A DNA stretch of 64,000 bases from UBA6136 sp044350805 (GCA_044350805.1 JBILGU010000014.1:10694-74693); one strand, 5' to 3'; numbered from the stretch's first letter, positions 42,135-52,086 are shown. The notes: generated by a model from the sequence alone, not told the origin. Translations and numbers: made by a program.

Positions 42135-44063
42135 TTACTTCTTGTCGTCCTTAACTTCCTCGAACTCCGCATCGACGATGTCATCTTGTGCGGCTGAGGA
42201 GGACGCTCCGGCTGCACCCATGTCCGGAGCCGCGCCTTCGGCGCCTTTCTGAGCATAGAGACGTTCGGCCAGTTTTCCGGAGACCTCGGTCAGCTTCTGG
42301 GTCTTTTCGTCAATGATGTCCTTGTCGTCACCGGCAATGGCTTCCTTGAGCTCCGCGATGGCTGACTCAATCTGGGTCTTTTCGTCCGCCTGGACGCCAT
42401 CCCCAAGTTCGCTCACCGTTTTCTGGGCTGCGTGGATGAGCGAGTCCGCCTGGTTACGGGCCTGGACCAGTTCATGAATCCGCTTGTCTTCCTCAGCGTG
42501 CAGTTCCGCATCGCGAACCATCCGCTGGATCTCGTCATCGCTTAAGCCACTGGAGGCTGTGATGCGAATCGATTGCTCCTTGCCGGTCGCCTTATCCTTT
42601 GCCGAAACGTGGAGGATACCATTGGCGTCAATGTCGAAAGTGACCTCAATCTGCGGCATGCCGCGGGGGGCAGGCGGAATGTCGGCAAGATCAAAACGGC
42701 CGAGGGACTTGTTGTCCTTTGACATTTCGCGCTCGCCCTGCAGCACGTGGATCGTCACGGCCGTCTGGTTGTCGTCCGCCGTCGAGAACACCTGACCGGT
42801 CTTGGTCGGGATGGTGGTGTTCTTTTCGATCAGCTTGGTCATGACGCCACCCAGGGTTTCGATGCCCAGCGACAGCGGCGTGACATCGAGCAGGAGGACA
42901 TCCTTGACCTGGCCCCCGAGAACGCCGCCCTGAATGGCAGCGCCCAGCGCCACAGCTTCGTCCGGGTTGACGTCCTTGCGGGGTTCACGGCCGAAAATTT
43001 CCGTGACCATCTCCTGAACCTTGGGCATCCGGCTTTGACCGCCGACGAGAATGATTTCGTCGATCTCGCTGGCCTTGAGCCCTGAATCCTTGATCGCGGT
43101 TTCGCAGGGCGCACGCGTTCTCAGGACCAGATCCTCGACCAAGGACTCGAGCTTGGCCCGGGTCAGCTTCAGGTTAAGGTGCTTGGGACCTGTCGCATCT
43201 GCGGTCACATAGGGCAGGTTGATGTCCGTCTGCTGGCTGGATGAAAGCTCGATCTTGGCCTTTTCTGCAGCTTCCTTGAGGCGCTGCAGGGCCAGCGGAT
43301 CATTGTGAAGGTCAATGCCGCTTTCCTTTTTGAATTCCTCACACAGCCAGTCGATGATGCGAAGATCAAAGTCCTCGCCGCCAAGGTGCGTGTCACCATT
43401 GGTCGAAAGCACCTCAAACTGATGTTCGCCATCGACTTCGGCGATCTCGATGATCGAGACGTCAAAGGTACCGCCGCCGAGGTCGTAGACCGCAACCTTC
43501 ATGTCACCCTGCTTGCGATCCAGGCCGAAGGCCATGGCGGCTGCCGTGGGTTCATTGATGATGCGCTTGACTTCAAGGCCCGCGATACGCCCTGCATCCT
43601 TGGTGGCCTGACGTTGTGAGTCGTTGAAGTAAGCCGGTACCGTGATCACGGCTTCGGTCACTTCTTCGCCGAGGAACGCTTCCGCATCCTTCTTGAGTTT
43701 CATGAGGACGCGAGCAGAGACTTCTGGCGGCGCCATTTTCTTGCCGTTGGCTTCAACCCACGCATCGCCATTGTCTGCACCGACAATTTTGAAGGGCACC
43801 AGGTGAATGTCTTTCTGGACTTCAGCATCCTTGAATCGACGACCGATCAGACGCTTGACCGCATACAAGGTGTTGGTGGGGTTGGTCACCGCCTGACGTT
43901 TAGCGGACTGGCCGACCAGAACTTCGTTGTCGGGTGCGAAGGCAACGATCGAGGGGGTCGTCCTTGCGCCTTCGGAATTCTCGATCACCCGGGGCTTGCC
44001 GCCCTCAAGGATGGCCACACAGGAATTCGTGGTGCCCAAATCGATGCCGATGATTTTTGACAT
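42135..44063 (-). CDS. dnaK: Molecular chaperone DnaK (Hsp70)
   Basis: A 642-residue Hsp70. The ATPase domain starts IIGIDLGTTNSCVAILEGG, with VYDLGGGTFDVSIIEI and LVGGQSRMPKVQEMV. The substrate domain begins around DVTPLSLGIETLGGV. The C-terminus ends in the acidic signature DAEFEEVKDDKK. A sigma-32-type promoter lies directly upstream (44118-44145). Confidence 0.98.
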   Translation of the reverse strand: MSKIIGIDLGTTNSCVAILEGGKPRVIENSEGARTTPSIVAFAPDNEVLVGQSAKRQAVTNPTNTLYAVKRLIGRRFKDAEVQKDIHLVPFKIVGADNGDAWVEANGKKMAPPEVSARVLMKLKKDAEAFLGEEVTEAVITVPAYFNDSQRQATKDAGRIAGLEVKRIINEPTAAAMAFGLDRKQGDMKVAVYDLGGGTFDVSIIEIAEVDGEHQFEVLSTNGDTHLGGEDFDLRIIDWLCEEFKKESGIDLHNDPLALQRLKEAAEKAKIELSSSQQTDINLPYVTADATGPKHLNLKLTRAKLESLVEDLVLRTRAPCETAIKDSGLKASEIDEIILVGGQSRMPKVQEMVTEIFGREPRKDVNPDEAVALGAAIQGGVLGGQVKDVLLLDVTPLSLGIETLGGVMTKLIEKNTTIPTKTGQVFSTADDNQTAVTIHVLQGEREMSKDNKSLGRFDLADIPPAPRGMPQIEVTFDIDANGILHVSAKDKATGKEQSIRITASSGLSDDEIQRMVRDAELHAEEDKRIHELVQARNQADSLIHAAQKTVSELGDGVQADEKTQIESAIAELKEAIAGDDKDIIDEKTQKLTEVSGKLAERLYAQKGAEGAAPDMGAAGASSSAAQDDIVDAEFEEVKDDKK

Positions 44064-44117
44064 GCTTTTCTCCGGGGTAAAACGCTGAAATAGGGTGATC
44101 TTTTGAATCTGATGCCG

Positions 44118-44145
44118 ATATTGGGATCAGATCCTGATTTTCAAG
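44118..44145 (-). promoter_or_regulatory. Sigma-32-type heat-shock promoter for dnaK
   Basis: On the minus strand CTTGAA (-35) and CCCAATAT (-10) are separated by 14 bases. The sigma-32 consensus is CTTGAA and CCCCATnT. It lies in the 86-base gap between grpE and dnaK and gives dnaK-dnaJ their own heat-shock control besides the hrcA promoter. Confidence 0.72.
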
Positions 44146-44149
44146 AGGG

Positions 44150-44722
44150 TTATTGCGGTGCCTGTGCAACGACGACCATTGCCGGGCGCAAAAGGCGTTC
44201 GCTGAGGAGATATCCCTTTTGATAGACCTTGAGCACGGTATTCGCTTCCGCATCCGGGGTGGGCTGCATGGCCATGGCCTGATGCAATTCGGGGTTGAAT
44301 TTTTCGCCCTCGGGGTTGACCGCGACCAGCTGGAATTTTTCAAAACCGGCCTGAAGCTGCTTCAGCGTCAGTTCCATGCCTTCGCGCAGCTTGGCGACTT
44401 CCGGGTTATCACTGGATTCGACGCCCAATCCGAGCTCAAGACTGTCTGCAACGCTCAGGAGTTCGCGGGCGAATTTTTCGATGGCGAACTTGTGGGCATT
44501 CTGGACATCCTTTTCAGCCCGGCGCTTAAGGTTTTCGAGTTCGGCTTGGGTTCTGATGAAGCGATCCCAGTTCTCCTGAGTTTTTTCCTGCGCCGCGGCT
44601 AAGGCCTGGGTCAGAGATTCCAGGGTGGGGGTTTCATTCGGTGCATCGCCAGAAAGGGTTTCCTCGGCCTTTACGTCGGCTGCGGTTTGCGTTTCTTCTG
44701 GCAAAACGTCATCAGGGCTCAT
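44150..44722 (-). CDS. grpE: Nucleotide exchange factor GrpE
   Basis: A 190-residue DnaK exchange factor. An acidic disordered start is followed by a long helix (ENWDRFIRTQAELENLKRRA) and the C-terminal beta domain ending YLLSERLLRPAMVVVAQAP. It lies between hrcA and dnaK, 72 bases after hrcA. Confidence 0.96.
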   Translation of the reverse strand: MSPDDVLPEETQTAADVKAEETLSGDAPNETPTLESLTQALAAAQEKTQENWDRFIRTQAELENLKRRAEKDVQNAHKFAIEKFARELLSVADSLELGLGVESSDNPEVAKLREGMELTLKQLQAGFEKFQLVAVNPEGEKFNPELHQAMAMQPTPDAEANTVLKVYQKGYLLSERLLRPAMVVVAQAPQ

Positions 44723-44794
44723 GGGGAGCGGCTCCTCGTTGGTGTTTTTACAGTCGCAAGGCCCTGAATCCCTCAGGATGAGGACCTCAATTCA

Positions 44795-45853
44795 TCAAAG
44801 TGGGGGCAAACTTTGCAGATTCAAGGCCGCGCCCACCAGTTTTGCGGTGAGATCGACCAAAGGGATGACCCGCTCATATTCCATGCGGGTTGGACCGATC
44901 ACGCCGAGGACCCCGACCGCGCGATCATGGATGCTGTAGGCCGAGGTCACCAGGCTGCATTGGTCAAAGGCACGATGTCCTGACTCCTCTCCAATGAAGA
45001 TTTTGACGCCAGGGGATTGGATGCAGCGATCCATCAGGCGAACCATGTCTTCTTTCTGGTGCAAGGTTTCAAAAAGATGTCGAAATTGATCGATATGGGC
45101 CAGCTCGGAAAAATCCATCAGGTTAATTTCGCCGCTCACCAAAAGGGGTTTTCTCGGCGGGGCGGACGGATTGAGTGCGAGTTCACTCAGGTGTGCGGCA
45201 TCCAGGAGTTCCTGGCTGAGCTTTTCGCGAACGTCCTTGACTTCGCGAAGCAGGGTTTCCTTGACCTGAGTCACATCCCGTCCGGCAAAGCGACTGTTGA
45301 GAAAGTTTGCGGCGGCCTGAAGCTCTGCGGGGGTGAACTCTCTTGGAGCCTGAATGATCTTGTTCTGAATCTCCTGCTGTCCTGAGATGAGGATGACCAG
45401 CAGGCGGCCCTCGGAGAGGGGCAGAAACTCAATGTGCGTGAAGGTTCGGCTCTCATGCCTTGGAAGCATGACCACGCCGGCCATGTGAGTGGTCTCTGAA
45501 AGAAGCCTTGAAACCGCCTCAAGAAGGTCCGACGGGGACTGCTGCTGAACAATTTCCTCTTGTAACTGCCGAATGAAAGCTTCTTCCAGGGGGCGAACGG
45601 TCAGAAGGGTGTCGATGAAAAGCCTGTAGCCCGAAGTGGTGGGCATCCGACCTGCGCTGGTATGCGGGGCGGTAATGAGCCCGAGGTCTTCAAGGTCGGC
45701 CATCACATTACGGATGGTGGCAGGGCTCAGGTTAAGCCCGGCTTCCTTGGCCAAGGCCCTGGAGCCCACCGGTTGCCCCTCATCGATATAGCGCTCTACG
45801 AGCACCTTCAAAAGGTGTTGGGCGCGATCGTTGAGGGGAGGTGGGGTCGGCAC
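44795..45853 (-). CDS. hrcA: Heat-inducible transcription repressor HrcA
   Basis: HrcA represses class I heat-shock genes by binding CIRCE. The 352-residue protein starts with a winged helix (LNDRAQHLLKVLVERYIDEG ... LSPATIRNVMADLEDLGLI). The GTG at 45853 is chosen because the frame upstream to 45901 runs through the CIRCE operator and the -10 box and cannot be translated. It heads the hrcA-grpE-dnaK-dnaJ group. Presence of both HrcA/CIRCE and a sigma-32-type promoter means dual control. Confidence 0.93.
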   Translation of the reverse strand: MPTPPPLNDRAQHLLKVLVERYIDEGQPVGSRALAKEAGLNLSPATIRNVMADLEDLGLITAPHTSAGRMPTTSGYRLFIDTLLTVRPLEEAFIRQLQEEIVQQQSPSDLLEAVSRLLSETTHMAGVVMLPRHESRTFTHIEFLPLSEGRLLVILISGQQEIQNKIIQAPREFTPAELQAAANFLNSRFAGRDVTQVKETLLREVKDVREKLSQELLDAAHLSELALNPSAPPRKPLLVSGEINLMDFSELAHIDQFRHLFETLHQKEDMVRLMDRCIQSPGVKIFIGEESGHRAFDQCSLVTSAYSIHDRAVGVLGVIGPTRMEYERVIPLVDLTAKLVGAALNLQSLPPL

Positions 45854-45864
45854 GATGGAAGAAA

Positions 45865-45891
45865 TTAGCACTCTCGGTTTTAGAGTGCCAA
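45865..45891 (-). promoter_or_regulatory. CIRCE operator (HrcA-binding site)
   Basis: The arms TTAGCACTC and GAGTGCCAA flank a nine-base spacer. The consensus is TTAGCACTC-N9-GAGTGCTAA, so there is one mismatch. It lies just downstream of the -10 box and 12 bases before the hrcA GTG, and so allows autorepression. Confidence 0.93.
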
Positions 45892-45920
45892 AAACTAGCA
45901 ATCCCTAGATTCTGTGTCAA
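45892..45920 (-). promoter_or_regulatory. Sigma-70 promoter of the hrcA operon
   Basis: On the minus strand TTGACA (perfect -35) and TAGTTT (-10) are 17 bases apart. The CIRCE operator follows directly, the classical arrangement for HrcA control. Confidence 0.82.
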
Positions 45921-46017
45921 GATCGACTTACCATAGAACCCGTTAGGGAAGTGTCTTCCCCCTTGCGGGCCAATGTCCTTGCCCCCGTCTGCCAACCGCT
46001 GAATTTCCTCATCACAA

Positions 46018-46902
46018 ATGAATGATGCAGTCCGATTTCGAGTCGCTGGCCTGATCGCCAAGCCTGATGCCGAGCGGGTGGGAGAGGCGCTGGGCGAACT
46101 TCAGCGTTTTCTGGCCGGCCGCGGTGTGGCCATCGTGCCTGAATCGGACACGGCCCGAATCTTAGGGATTTCCTCGGGCGTCCCTTTGGAGGCCTTAGGG
46201 CGTCAGGTGGATTTTGCGGTGGTCGTCGGGGGTGATGGGACGCTGCTTGGGGCCGCCCGCGCGCTCGCGCCCTATGACGTGCCGCTGCTTGGTGTCAATC
46301 TGGGGCGGCTCGGATTCCTTGCGGATATTTCTCCCGTCGATCTAGTGGCGCGCCTGAGAGAGGTGCTGGATGGTGCCTGCACCGAGGAGCGCCGATTCCT
46401 TCTGACGGCCAGCGTCATTCGGAATGGGGTGAAGATTTTCGAGCAGTCAGCGGTCAACGATGTGGTCGTTCATCGCTCCAATGCGACCAGCATGATCGAG
46501 ATGGTCACCCACGTCGATGGGGTTTTTTTGAACTCCCAACGTTCCGATGGGCTGATTGTTTCAACGCCAACGGGCTCCACGGCTTACGCCCTCTCCGTCG
46601 GCGGACCGATTTTGTCCCCGTGCCTTAAGGCATTGGTGTTGGCGCCCATCAATCCCCATGCTCTGACGATGCGACCGATTGTTCTCGACAGTGAGAGCGT
46701 CATCGGAATTACCTTCCGTGCCGGTCGAAATTTTGGTGCGCGGGTGATTTGTGACAGCGTGACCAGTCCAAACCTTGAACTCGAAGACCGCATCGAAATT
46801 CGGCAGTCAGGTCGTTTTTTCAGGCTGTTGCATCCTGAGGACTATGACTTTTTTGAAATTCTCAGGGCGAAACTGAACTGGAGCTCCGGTCAACCGGCCT
46901 AG
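46018..46902 (+). CDS. nadK: NAD kinase
   Basis: A 294-residue enzyme making NADP+ from NAD+ and ATP. The diphosphate-binding GGDGTLLGAAR (about residue 67) and NLGRLGFLADI are present. The conserved DGLIVSTPTGSTAYALSVGGPI segment (about residue 180) is also present. It is divergent from hrcA, and recN follows after two bases, a common gammaproteobacterial pair. Confidence 0.96.
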   Translation: MNDAVRFRVAGLIAKPDAERVGEALGELQRFLAGRGVAIVPESDTARILGISSGVPLEALGRQVDFAVVVGGDGTLLGAARALAPYDVPLLGVNLGRLGFLADISPVDLVARLREVLDGACTEERRFLLTASVIRNGVKIFEQSAVNDVVVHRSNATSMIEMVTHVDGVFLNSQRSDGLIVSTPTGSTAYALSVGGPILSPCLKALVLAPINPHALTMRPIVLDSESVIGITFRAGRNFGARVICDSVTSPNLELEDRIEIRQSGRFFRLLHPEDYDFFEILRAKLNWSSGQPA

Positions 46903-46904
46903 CC

Positions 46905-48587
46905 ATGTTGCATGCAATCGCCATTCGAGATCTGGTGGTCGTGGATCGTCTGGATCTCTTATTAGAGCCGGGGTTCACGGTCTTAACGGGTGAAACGGGC
47001 GCGGGAAAATCGATTCTCCTGACCGCGTTGGGGCTTGCGCTGGGGGATCGGGCCGACAGCGCTTGCATTCGTCCGGGAGCCCCGCGCGCCGAAGTGAGTT
47101 TGACCTTTCTTCTTGAAGATGCCCCGGCCGCTCAGGCCTGGTTAGAGGAACAGGCCCTTGCTGACGGGGACGAGGAGTGCATCCTTCGCCGCATTGTCTC
47201 GAATGACGGGCGTTCACGGGCTTTTATCAATGGCTCCCCCGTGACCTTGCAGACCTTGCAGGAATTTTCTCAGCGGCTACTTGAAATTCATGGTCAGCAT
47301 GCCCATGTCCAGCTCATGAAGCCGCAGGAGCAGCGAAAGCTTCTTGATGCGGCAGCAGGTAACGATGAAGTCCTGGCCTCCGTTCAGTCCACGTTTAAGC
47401 GCTGGCGTGAGACCAGTACGCAACTTGAGCGCATTGAGTCTCAGGGACATGAGCGACAGGGTCGGCTCGAGTTGCTTGGGTTCCAGATCGAGGAGCTTGA
47501 GACCTCTGACATTGAAAGCCTGGATTACGCTGCATTGGTCGAGGAGCATGGACGCCAAGCCCATGCAGAAAAAATTCTGGAGATTGCTCAGCGGGAACTG
47601 AACGTTCTTTATGAGGCGGATAGCGGGTCCGTGGTTCAGCGTCTGGCGCAGGCCAATCGCGGCCTCAGTGAACTCAAGGGCTGGGTTTCGGATTTCGAAG
47701 TTCATCTTGATTTGCTGGAGGAGGCTCTGGTGCAAATCAAGGAAGCTTCCATGGGTCTGAGACGCGAAGTAGATCGACATGAAGCGGATCCGGCACGCTT
47801 GAGCCTCCTTGAGGATCGCCTGGCCGATGTCCACCGACTGGCGAGAAAACATCAAGTCCGCCCGGAAGAGCTTGCCGAACACTTGGAGGTTCTTCGAAGG
47901 GATCGAGAGGCCCTCGTGGGTTCGGGTGAGACCAGCGAACAGCTTCGCGGCGAGGTCACTGCGCTTGAGGCTGAGTACCGTGCGCTGAGCCAGAGGCTTT
48001 CTGAGCGAAGGAGGCAGGCGGCCTTAGCGCTCGAACAGGATGTCATGGGGCTGGTCCGTGAGCTTGGGATGCCGCAGGCACGGATCGCGTTCCAGGTTGA
48101 GCAGGAAGATCACCCGATGCCCCGGATGCATGGCGACGACCAGGTCGAGATCCAAGTCAGCGCTAACCCGGGGATGCCCTTGAGGCCCTTGTCCAAGGTG
48201 GCCTCGGGCGGAGAACTCTCCCGAATCAGCCTGGCCCTCCAGGTGGCGCTGACCGGGGGAAAAAGTGTTTCGACCCTTATCTTTGATGAGGTCGATAGCG
48301 GCATTGGGGGCGGGGTAGCCGAGGTGGTCGGGCAGAAGCTTCGGCAACTGGGCGCCTCGATACAGGTGTTGTCGGTGACGCACCTTCCCCAGGTTGCCGC
48401 CCAGGGCCATCAGCACCTCAAGGTGGTGAAAGGCACGAATGGAGAGTTCACACGCACCGAAGTGCATGTGCTCGATACTGACCAAAGGGTGGATGAAATT
48501 GCCCGGATGCTGGGTGGCGTGGTGATGACACCACAGACCTTGGCCCATGCCCGGGAAATGCTCGATCGAGGGGTTGGGGCCACCTGA
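46905..48587 (+). CDS. recN: DNA repair protein RecN
   Basis: A 560-residue SMC-like protein for double-strand-break repair. Walker A is LTGETGAGKSILLTAL, then two coiled-coil arms, the ABC-type signature segment SGGELSRISLALQVAL and Walker B TLIFDEVDSGIGG. No LexA box was recognised between nadK and recN, so it is likely co-transcribed with nadK. Confidence 0.96.
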   Translation: MLHAIAIRDLVVVDRLDLLLEPGFTVLTGETGAGKSILLTALGLALGDRADSACIRPGAPRAEVSLTFLLEDAPAAQAWLEEQALADGDEECILRRIVSNDGRSRAFINGSPVTLQTLQEFSQRLLEIHGQHAHVQLMKPQEQRKLLDAAAGNDEVLASVQSTFKRWRETSTQLERIESQGHERQGRLELLGFQIEELETSDIESLDYAALVEEHGRQAHAEKILEIAQRELNVLYEADSGSVVQRLAQANRGLSELKGWVSDFEVHLDLLEEALVQIKEASMGLRREVDRHEADPARLSLLEDRLADVHRLARKHQVRPEELAEHLEVLRRDREALVGSGETSEQLRGEVTALEAEYRALSQRLSERRRQAALALEQDVMGLVRELGMPQARIAFQVEQEDHPMPRMHGDDQVEIQVSANPGMPLRPLSKVASGGELSRISLALQVALTGGKSVSTLIFDEVDSGIGGGVAEVVGQKLRQLGASIQVLSVTHLPQVAAQGHQHLKVVKGTNGEFTRTEVHVLDTDQRVDEIARMLGGVVMTPQTLAHAREMLDRGVGAT

Positions 48588-48711
48588 CCGGTCAAACAAG
48601 GTATGGTGTGCGGGGCGCGCGTTCTGCCCATCAACGTGAATGGGGTCTGTCTTCCTGATACTATGGACTCCCGAATTTAGCGGGGTTTTACCCCCAAGAG
48701 GTTGTGAAACT

Positions 48712-50637
48712 GTGAATGACATGCTCAAAAACGTGATTCTCTGGGTCGTTGTGGCCGTCGTCCTGATGTCGATGTTCAACAACTTCGGCGGCAGGAAATC
48801 CCAGGAATCCAACATGCCCTACTCGCAGTTCATCCAATCGGTGCGCGATGGGCAGGTCAAGCAAGTCATCATCGATGGTGCCCAGATTCGTGGCATGGTG
48901 GGAACCGGCGAGCGTTTTTCAACCACGGCCCCTCAGAACGATCCTCACATGATTGACGATTTGGTCGAGAACCATGTCGACTTCAAAGTGGATCCCCCAG
49001 AATCACAGTCTTTCCTGACCCAGGTCTTCATTTCCTGGTTCCCGATGTTGCTCTTGGTCGGTGTATGGGTTTTCTTCATGCGCCAGATGCAGGGGGGCGG
49101 CGGTGGCCGAGGGGCGATGTCCTTTGGCAAGAGCAAGGCTCGCCTGATTGAGGAAGACCAGATCAAAATCACCTTTGCCGATGTTGCCGGGGTTGAGGAA
49201 GCCAAGGAAGATGTTCAGGAGATGGTCGACTTCCTGAAAGATCCCAGCAAATTCCAGAAACTCGGTGGCAAGATCCCCCGTGGTGCCCTGATGGTGGGGC
49301 CGCCAGGTACCGGTAAAACCCTCCTGGCCAAGGCCATCGCAGGGGAGGCCCGTGTCCCGTTTTTCTCGATTTCCGGTTCAGATTTCGTCGAAATGTTTGT
49401 AGGTGTTGGGGCTTCGCGTGTTCGTGATATGTTCGAGCAGGCCAAGAAAAATGCCCCTTGCATCATCTTTATCGACGAAATCGATGCCGTCGGCCGTCAT
49501 CGCGGCGCCGGTCTGGGTGGCGGGCACGATGAACGTGAGCAGACACTCAACCAGCTGTTGGTCGAGATGGATGGCTTTGAAGGCACCGAAGGCATCATCG
49601 TGATCGCGGCAACCAATCGCCCGGATGTCCTGGATCCTGCGCTGCTGCGTCCTGGCCGGTTTGACCGTCAGGTGGTGGTCGGCTTGCCGGATGTTCGCGG
49701 CCGCGAGCAAATTCTCAAGGTCCACATGAAGCGGGTGCCTCTGGCCACCGATGTGGAAGTGTCTTATCTCGCTCGAGGAACTCCCGGATTTTCCGGTGCG
49801 GACCTTGCGAACCTCGTCAATGAGGCGGCTCTTTTTGCAGCGCGCAAGAACAAGCGCGAAGTCCAGATGGAGGACTTTGAAAAGGCCAAGGATAAGATCC
49901 TGATGGGGGCGGAGCGCCGCTCGATGGTCATGAGCGAAGAGGAAAAGCGACTCACGGCCTACCACGAAGCCGGTCACGCCATTGTGGGCCGCCTGGTCCC
50001 CGAACATGACCCGGTCTATAAGGTGAGCATCATGCCCCGGGGACGGGCGCTGGGCATTACCATGTTCCTGCCGGAGCGAGATCAGTACAGCGCGAGCCTT
50101 GAAAAGCTGGAGAGCCAGATTTCCAGCCTCTTTGGTGGCCGCATTGCTGAAGAAATCATTTTTGGACGCCGTAAGGTGACCACGGGAGCCTCGAATGACA
50201 TCGAGCGGGCCACCAGCCTTGCCCGCAATATGGTCACTCGGTGGGGCTTGTCCGAGCGTCTTGGACCTCTGGCTTATAGCGAGGAAGAGGGTGAGGTGTT
50301 CCTGGGTCGCTCAGTCACCAAGCACAAGGTGGTGTCTGAGGAAACCTCACATCTGATCGATGAGGAAATCCGTTCCTTCATTGATCGCAACTATGAGCGA
50401 AGCGAACGCATTCTCCGGGATAACCTGGACAAACTTCATCTGATGGCTGATGCCCTGATGAAGTATGAAACGATCGATCACTTCCAGATTGATGACATCA
50501 TGGCCGGAAAAACACCCCGTGCCCCCCAGCACTGGGACGAGACACCGCCCAACGGCGGAGGTTCGGCGCCTTCGAGCGTGGATGATTCTGAGGGATCATC
50601 GACCGATGAAATCGGCAAGGCGGCCGAGCAGCACTGA
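48712..50637 (+). CDS. ftsH: ATP-dependent zinc metalloprotease FtsH
   Basis: A 641-residue membrane AAA+ protease. Two membrane helices (NVILWVVVAVVLMSMF and FPMLLLVGVWVFFM) flank a periplasmic domain. Walker A is GPPGTGKTLLAKA, Walker B IIFIDEIDAVG, and the zinc motif YHEAGHAIVG. The GTG at 48712 (MNDMLKN...) has a fitting ribosome site aagagg; the frame continues upstream to 48640 without family sense. HflK and HflC, its known membrane regulators, are encoded further down this strand. folP, usual between ftsH and glmM, is absent. Confidence 0.97.
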   Translation: MNDMLKNVILWVVVAVVLMSMFNNFGGRKSQESNMPYSQFIQSVRDGQVKQVIIDGAQIRGMVGTGERFSTTAPQNDPHMIDDLVENHVDFKVDPPESQSFLTQVFISWFPMLLLVGVWVFFMRQMQGGGGGRGAMSFGKSKARLIEEDQIKITFADVAGVEEAKEDVQEMVDFLKDPSKFQKLGGKIPRGALMVGPPGTGKTLLAKAIAGEARVPFFSISGSDFVEMFVGVGASRVRDMFEQAKKNAPCIIFIDEIDAVGRHRGAGLGGGHDEREQTLNQLLVEMDGFEGTEGIIVIAATNRPDVLDPALLRPGRFDRQVVVGLPDVRGREQILKVHMKRVPLATDVEVSYLARGTPGFSGADLANLVNEAALFAARKNKREVQMEDFEKAKDKILMGAERRSMVMSEEEKRLTAYHEAGHAIVGRLVPEHDPVYKVSIMPRGRALGITMFLPERDQYSASLEKLESQISSLFGGRIAEEIIFGRRKVTTGASNDIERATSLARNMVTRWGLSERLGPLAYSEEEGEVFLGRSVTKHKVVSEETSHLIDEEIRSFIDRNYERSERILRDNLDKLHLMADALMKYETIDHFQIDDIMAGKTPRAPQHWDETPPNGGGSAPSSVDDSEGSSTDEIGKAAEQH

Positions 50638-50736
50638 GTCTCGGAAAAAGAATAATTCAACTCAGGGGACGCTGACCGGGGGGTCGGCGGAAGACGCGAT
50701 AGTCATGCTGTCGCTTTGTGTGTGGGGAAGCTTTCT

Positions 50737-52086
50737 ATGAGTCGGGCATATTTTGGAACCGATGGTATTCGGGGTAAGGTAGGAACCTACCCGATCACAG
50801 CGGATTTCGTCCTGAAGTTGGGATGGGCCGCAGGGCGTATCTTTGCGCGTGACCGAAAAGAGCCGACAGTCTTGATCGGCAAGGACACCCGCATTTCAGG
50901 CTACATGTTCGAATCGGCCCTGGAGGCCGGTCTTTCTGCTGCGGGAGTCAACACCCAGTTACTGGGTCCCATGCCCACGCCGGCCATTTCGTATCTGACC
51001 CGGACCTTCCGGGCCGAGGCGGGCATTGTGATCAGTGCCTCGCACAATCCTTACTATGACAACGGGATTAAGTTCTTTGGTCCCGATGGTCTGAAACTCT
51101 CGGATGAAATCGAACACGAGATCGAGGCTGAGATTGATCAGCCGATGACCACGGTGGACTCCTCCCGCATTGGTCGTGCCAAACGCCTCCAGGATGCGGC
51201 CGGGCGTTACATTGAATTTTGCAAAAGCACGATTGCTTCCCGCATGGACTTCAATGGGATGCGCGTGGTGATTGACTGCGCGCATGGGTCGACCTATCAC
51301 ATTGCACCGTTTGTTTTTGCAGAGCTGGGTGCGACGGTCATCACGATGGGGGATGCGCCCAACGGCTTCAATATCAATGAAGGTGTGGGAGCGACGAAGC
51401 CTGACGCTTTGCGCGAACGTGTTCTTGAAGTCGGAGCCGATCTGGGGCTGGCTTTTGACGGGGATGGTGACCGACTCATGATGGTCGATCACTCCGGAAA
51501 CCTTGTGGATGGCGACGAGGTGCTCTACATCATTGCCTCAGCCCGCTTGGCGCGTGGCGAATTGCACGGCCCGGTGGTGGGCACCCTCATGACCAATTTA
51601 GGTCTTGAGCATGCTTTGGCCCCCTTTGGTGTGGAGCTGAAGCGCGCGGCGGTCGGTGACCGTTACGTCATGGAGATGATGTTGGCCCATGACAGCACGC
51701 TCGGCGGTGAAAATTCCGGCCATATCATTTGCCGCGACCGCATTCCCACGGGGGACGGCATTGTGGCGGCGCTTCAGGTGATGGAGGCGATGCGGTCCTC
51801 GGATAAGACCCTCTTCGAACTTCGAAAGGGAATGGATAAATATCCGCAGACATTGGTCAATGTAAGAACACGGGAGCGAGTGAACTTGAGCCAAATGGAA
51901 TCGGTTCAGTTACTCAAATCCGAGGTGGAGCGTGAATTGGGGGGCCAGGGCCGTGTCCTGCTAAGAATCTCGGGTACGGAGCCCCTGGTGAGGGTCATGG
52001 TTGAAGGGGCCGATGGCGACAAGGTTCAGGCGCTTGCCGACCGACTCGCTGAGGCGGTGCGGGATGCGCTGGATACGGGCGATTGA
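50737..52086 (+). CDS. glmM: Phosphoglucosamine mutase
   Basis: GlmM converts glucosamine-6-phosphate to glucosamine-1-phosphate for UDP-GlcNAc, needed for peptidoglycan and LPS. The 449-residue protein has YFGTDGIRGKVG at the start, the phospho-Ser in VISASHNPYYDNGIKFFG (about residue 100), the metal loop FDGDGDRLMM and the phosphate site ISGTEPLVRVM. The ATG at 50737 is preferred to a frame start at 50716. Confidence 0.97.
   Translation: MSRAYFGTDGIRGKVGTYPITADFVLKLGWAAGRIFARDRKEPTVLIGKDTRISGYMFESALEAGLSAAGVNTQLLGPMPTPAISYLTRTFRAEAGIVISASHNPYYDNGIKFFGPDGLKLSDEIEHEIEAEIDQPMTTVDSSRIGRAKRLQDAAGRYIEFCKSTIASRMDFNGMRVVIDCAHGSTYHIAPFVFAELGATVITMGDAPNGFNINEGVGATKPDALRERVLEVGADLGLAFDGDGDRLMMVDHSGNLVDGDEVLYIIASARLARGELHGPVVGTLMTNLGLEHALAPFGVELKRAAVGDRYVMEMMLAHDSTLGGENSGHIICRDRIPTGDGIVAALQVMEAMRSSDKTLFELRKGMDKYPQTLVNVRTRERVNLSQMESVQLLKSEVERELGGQGRVLLRISGTEPLVRVMVEGADGDKVQALADRLAEAVRDALDTGD

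Noticed and set aside
45854..45901. Upstream extension of hrcA to an ATG at 45901
   Set aside because: It would include the CIRCE operator and -10 box, which lie in the untranslated region.
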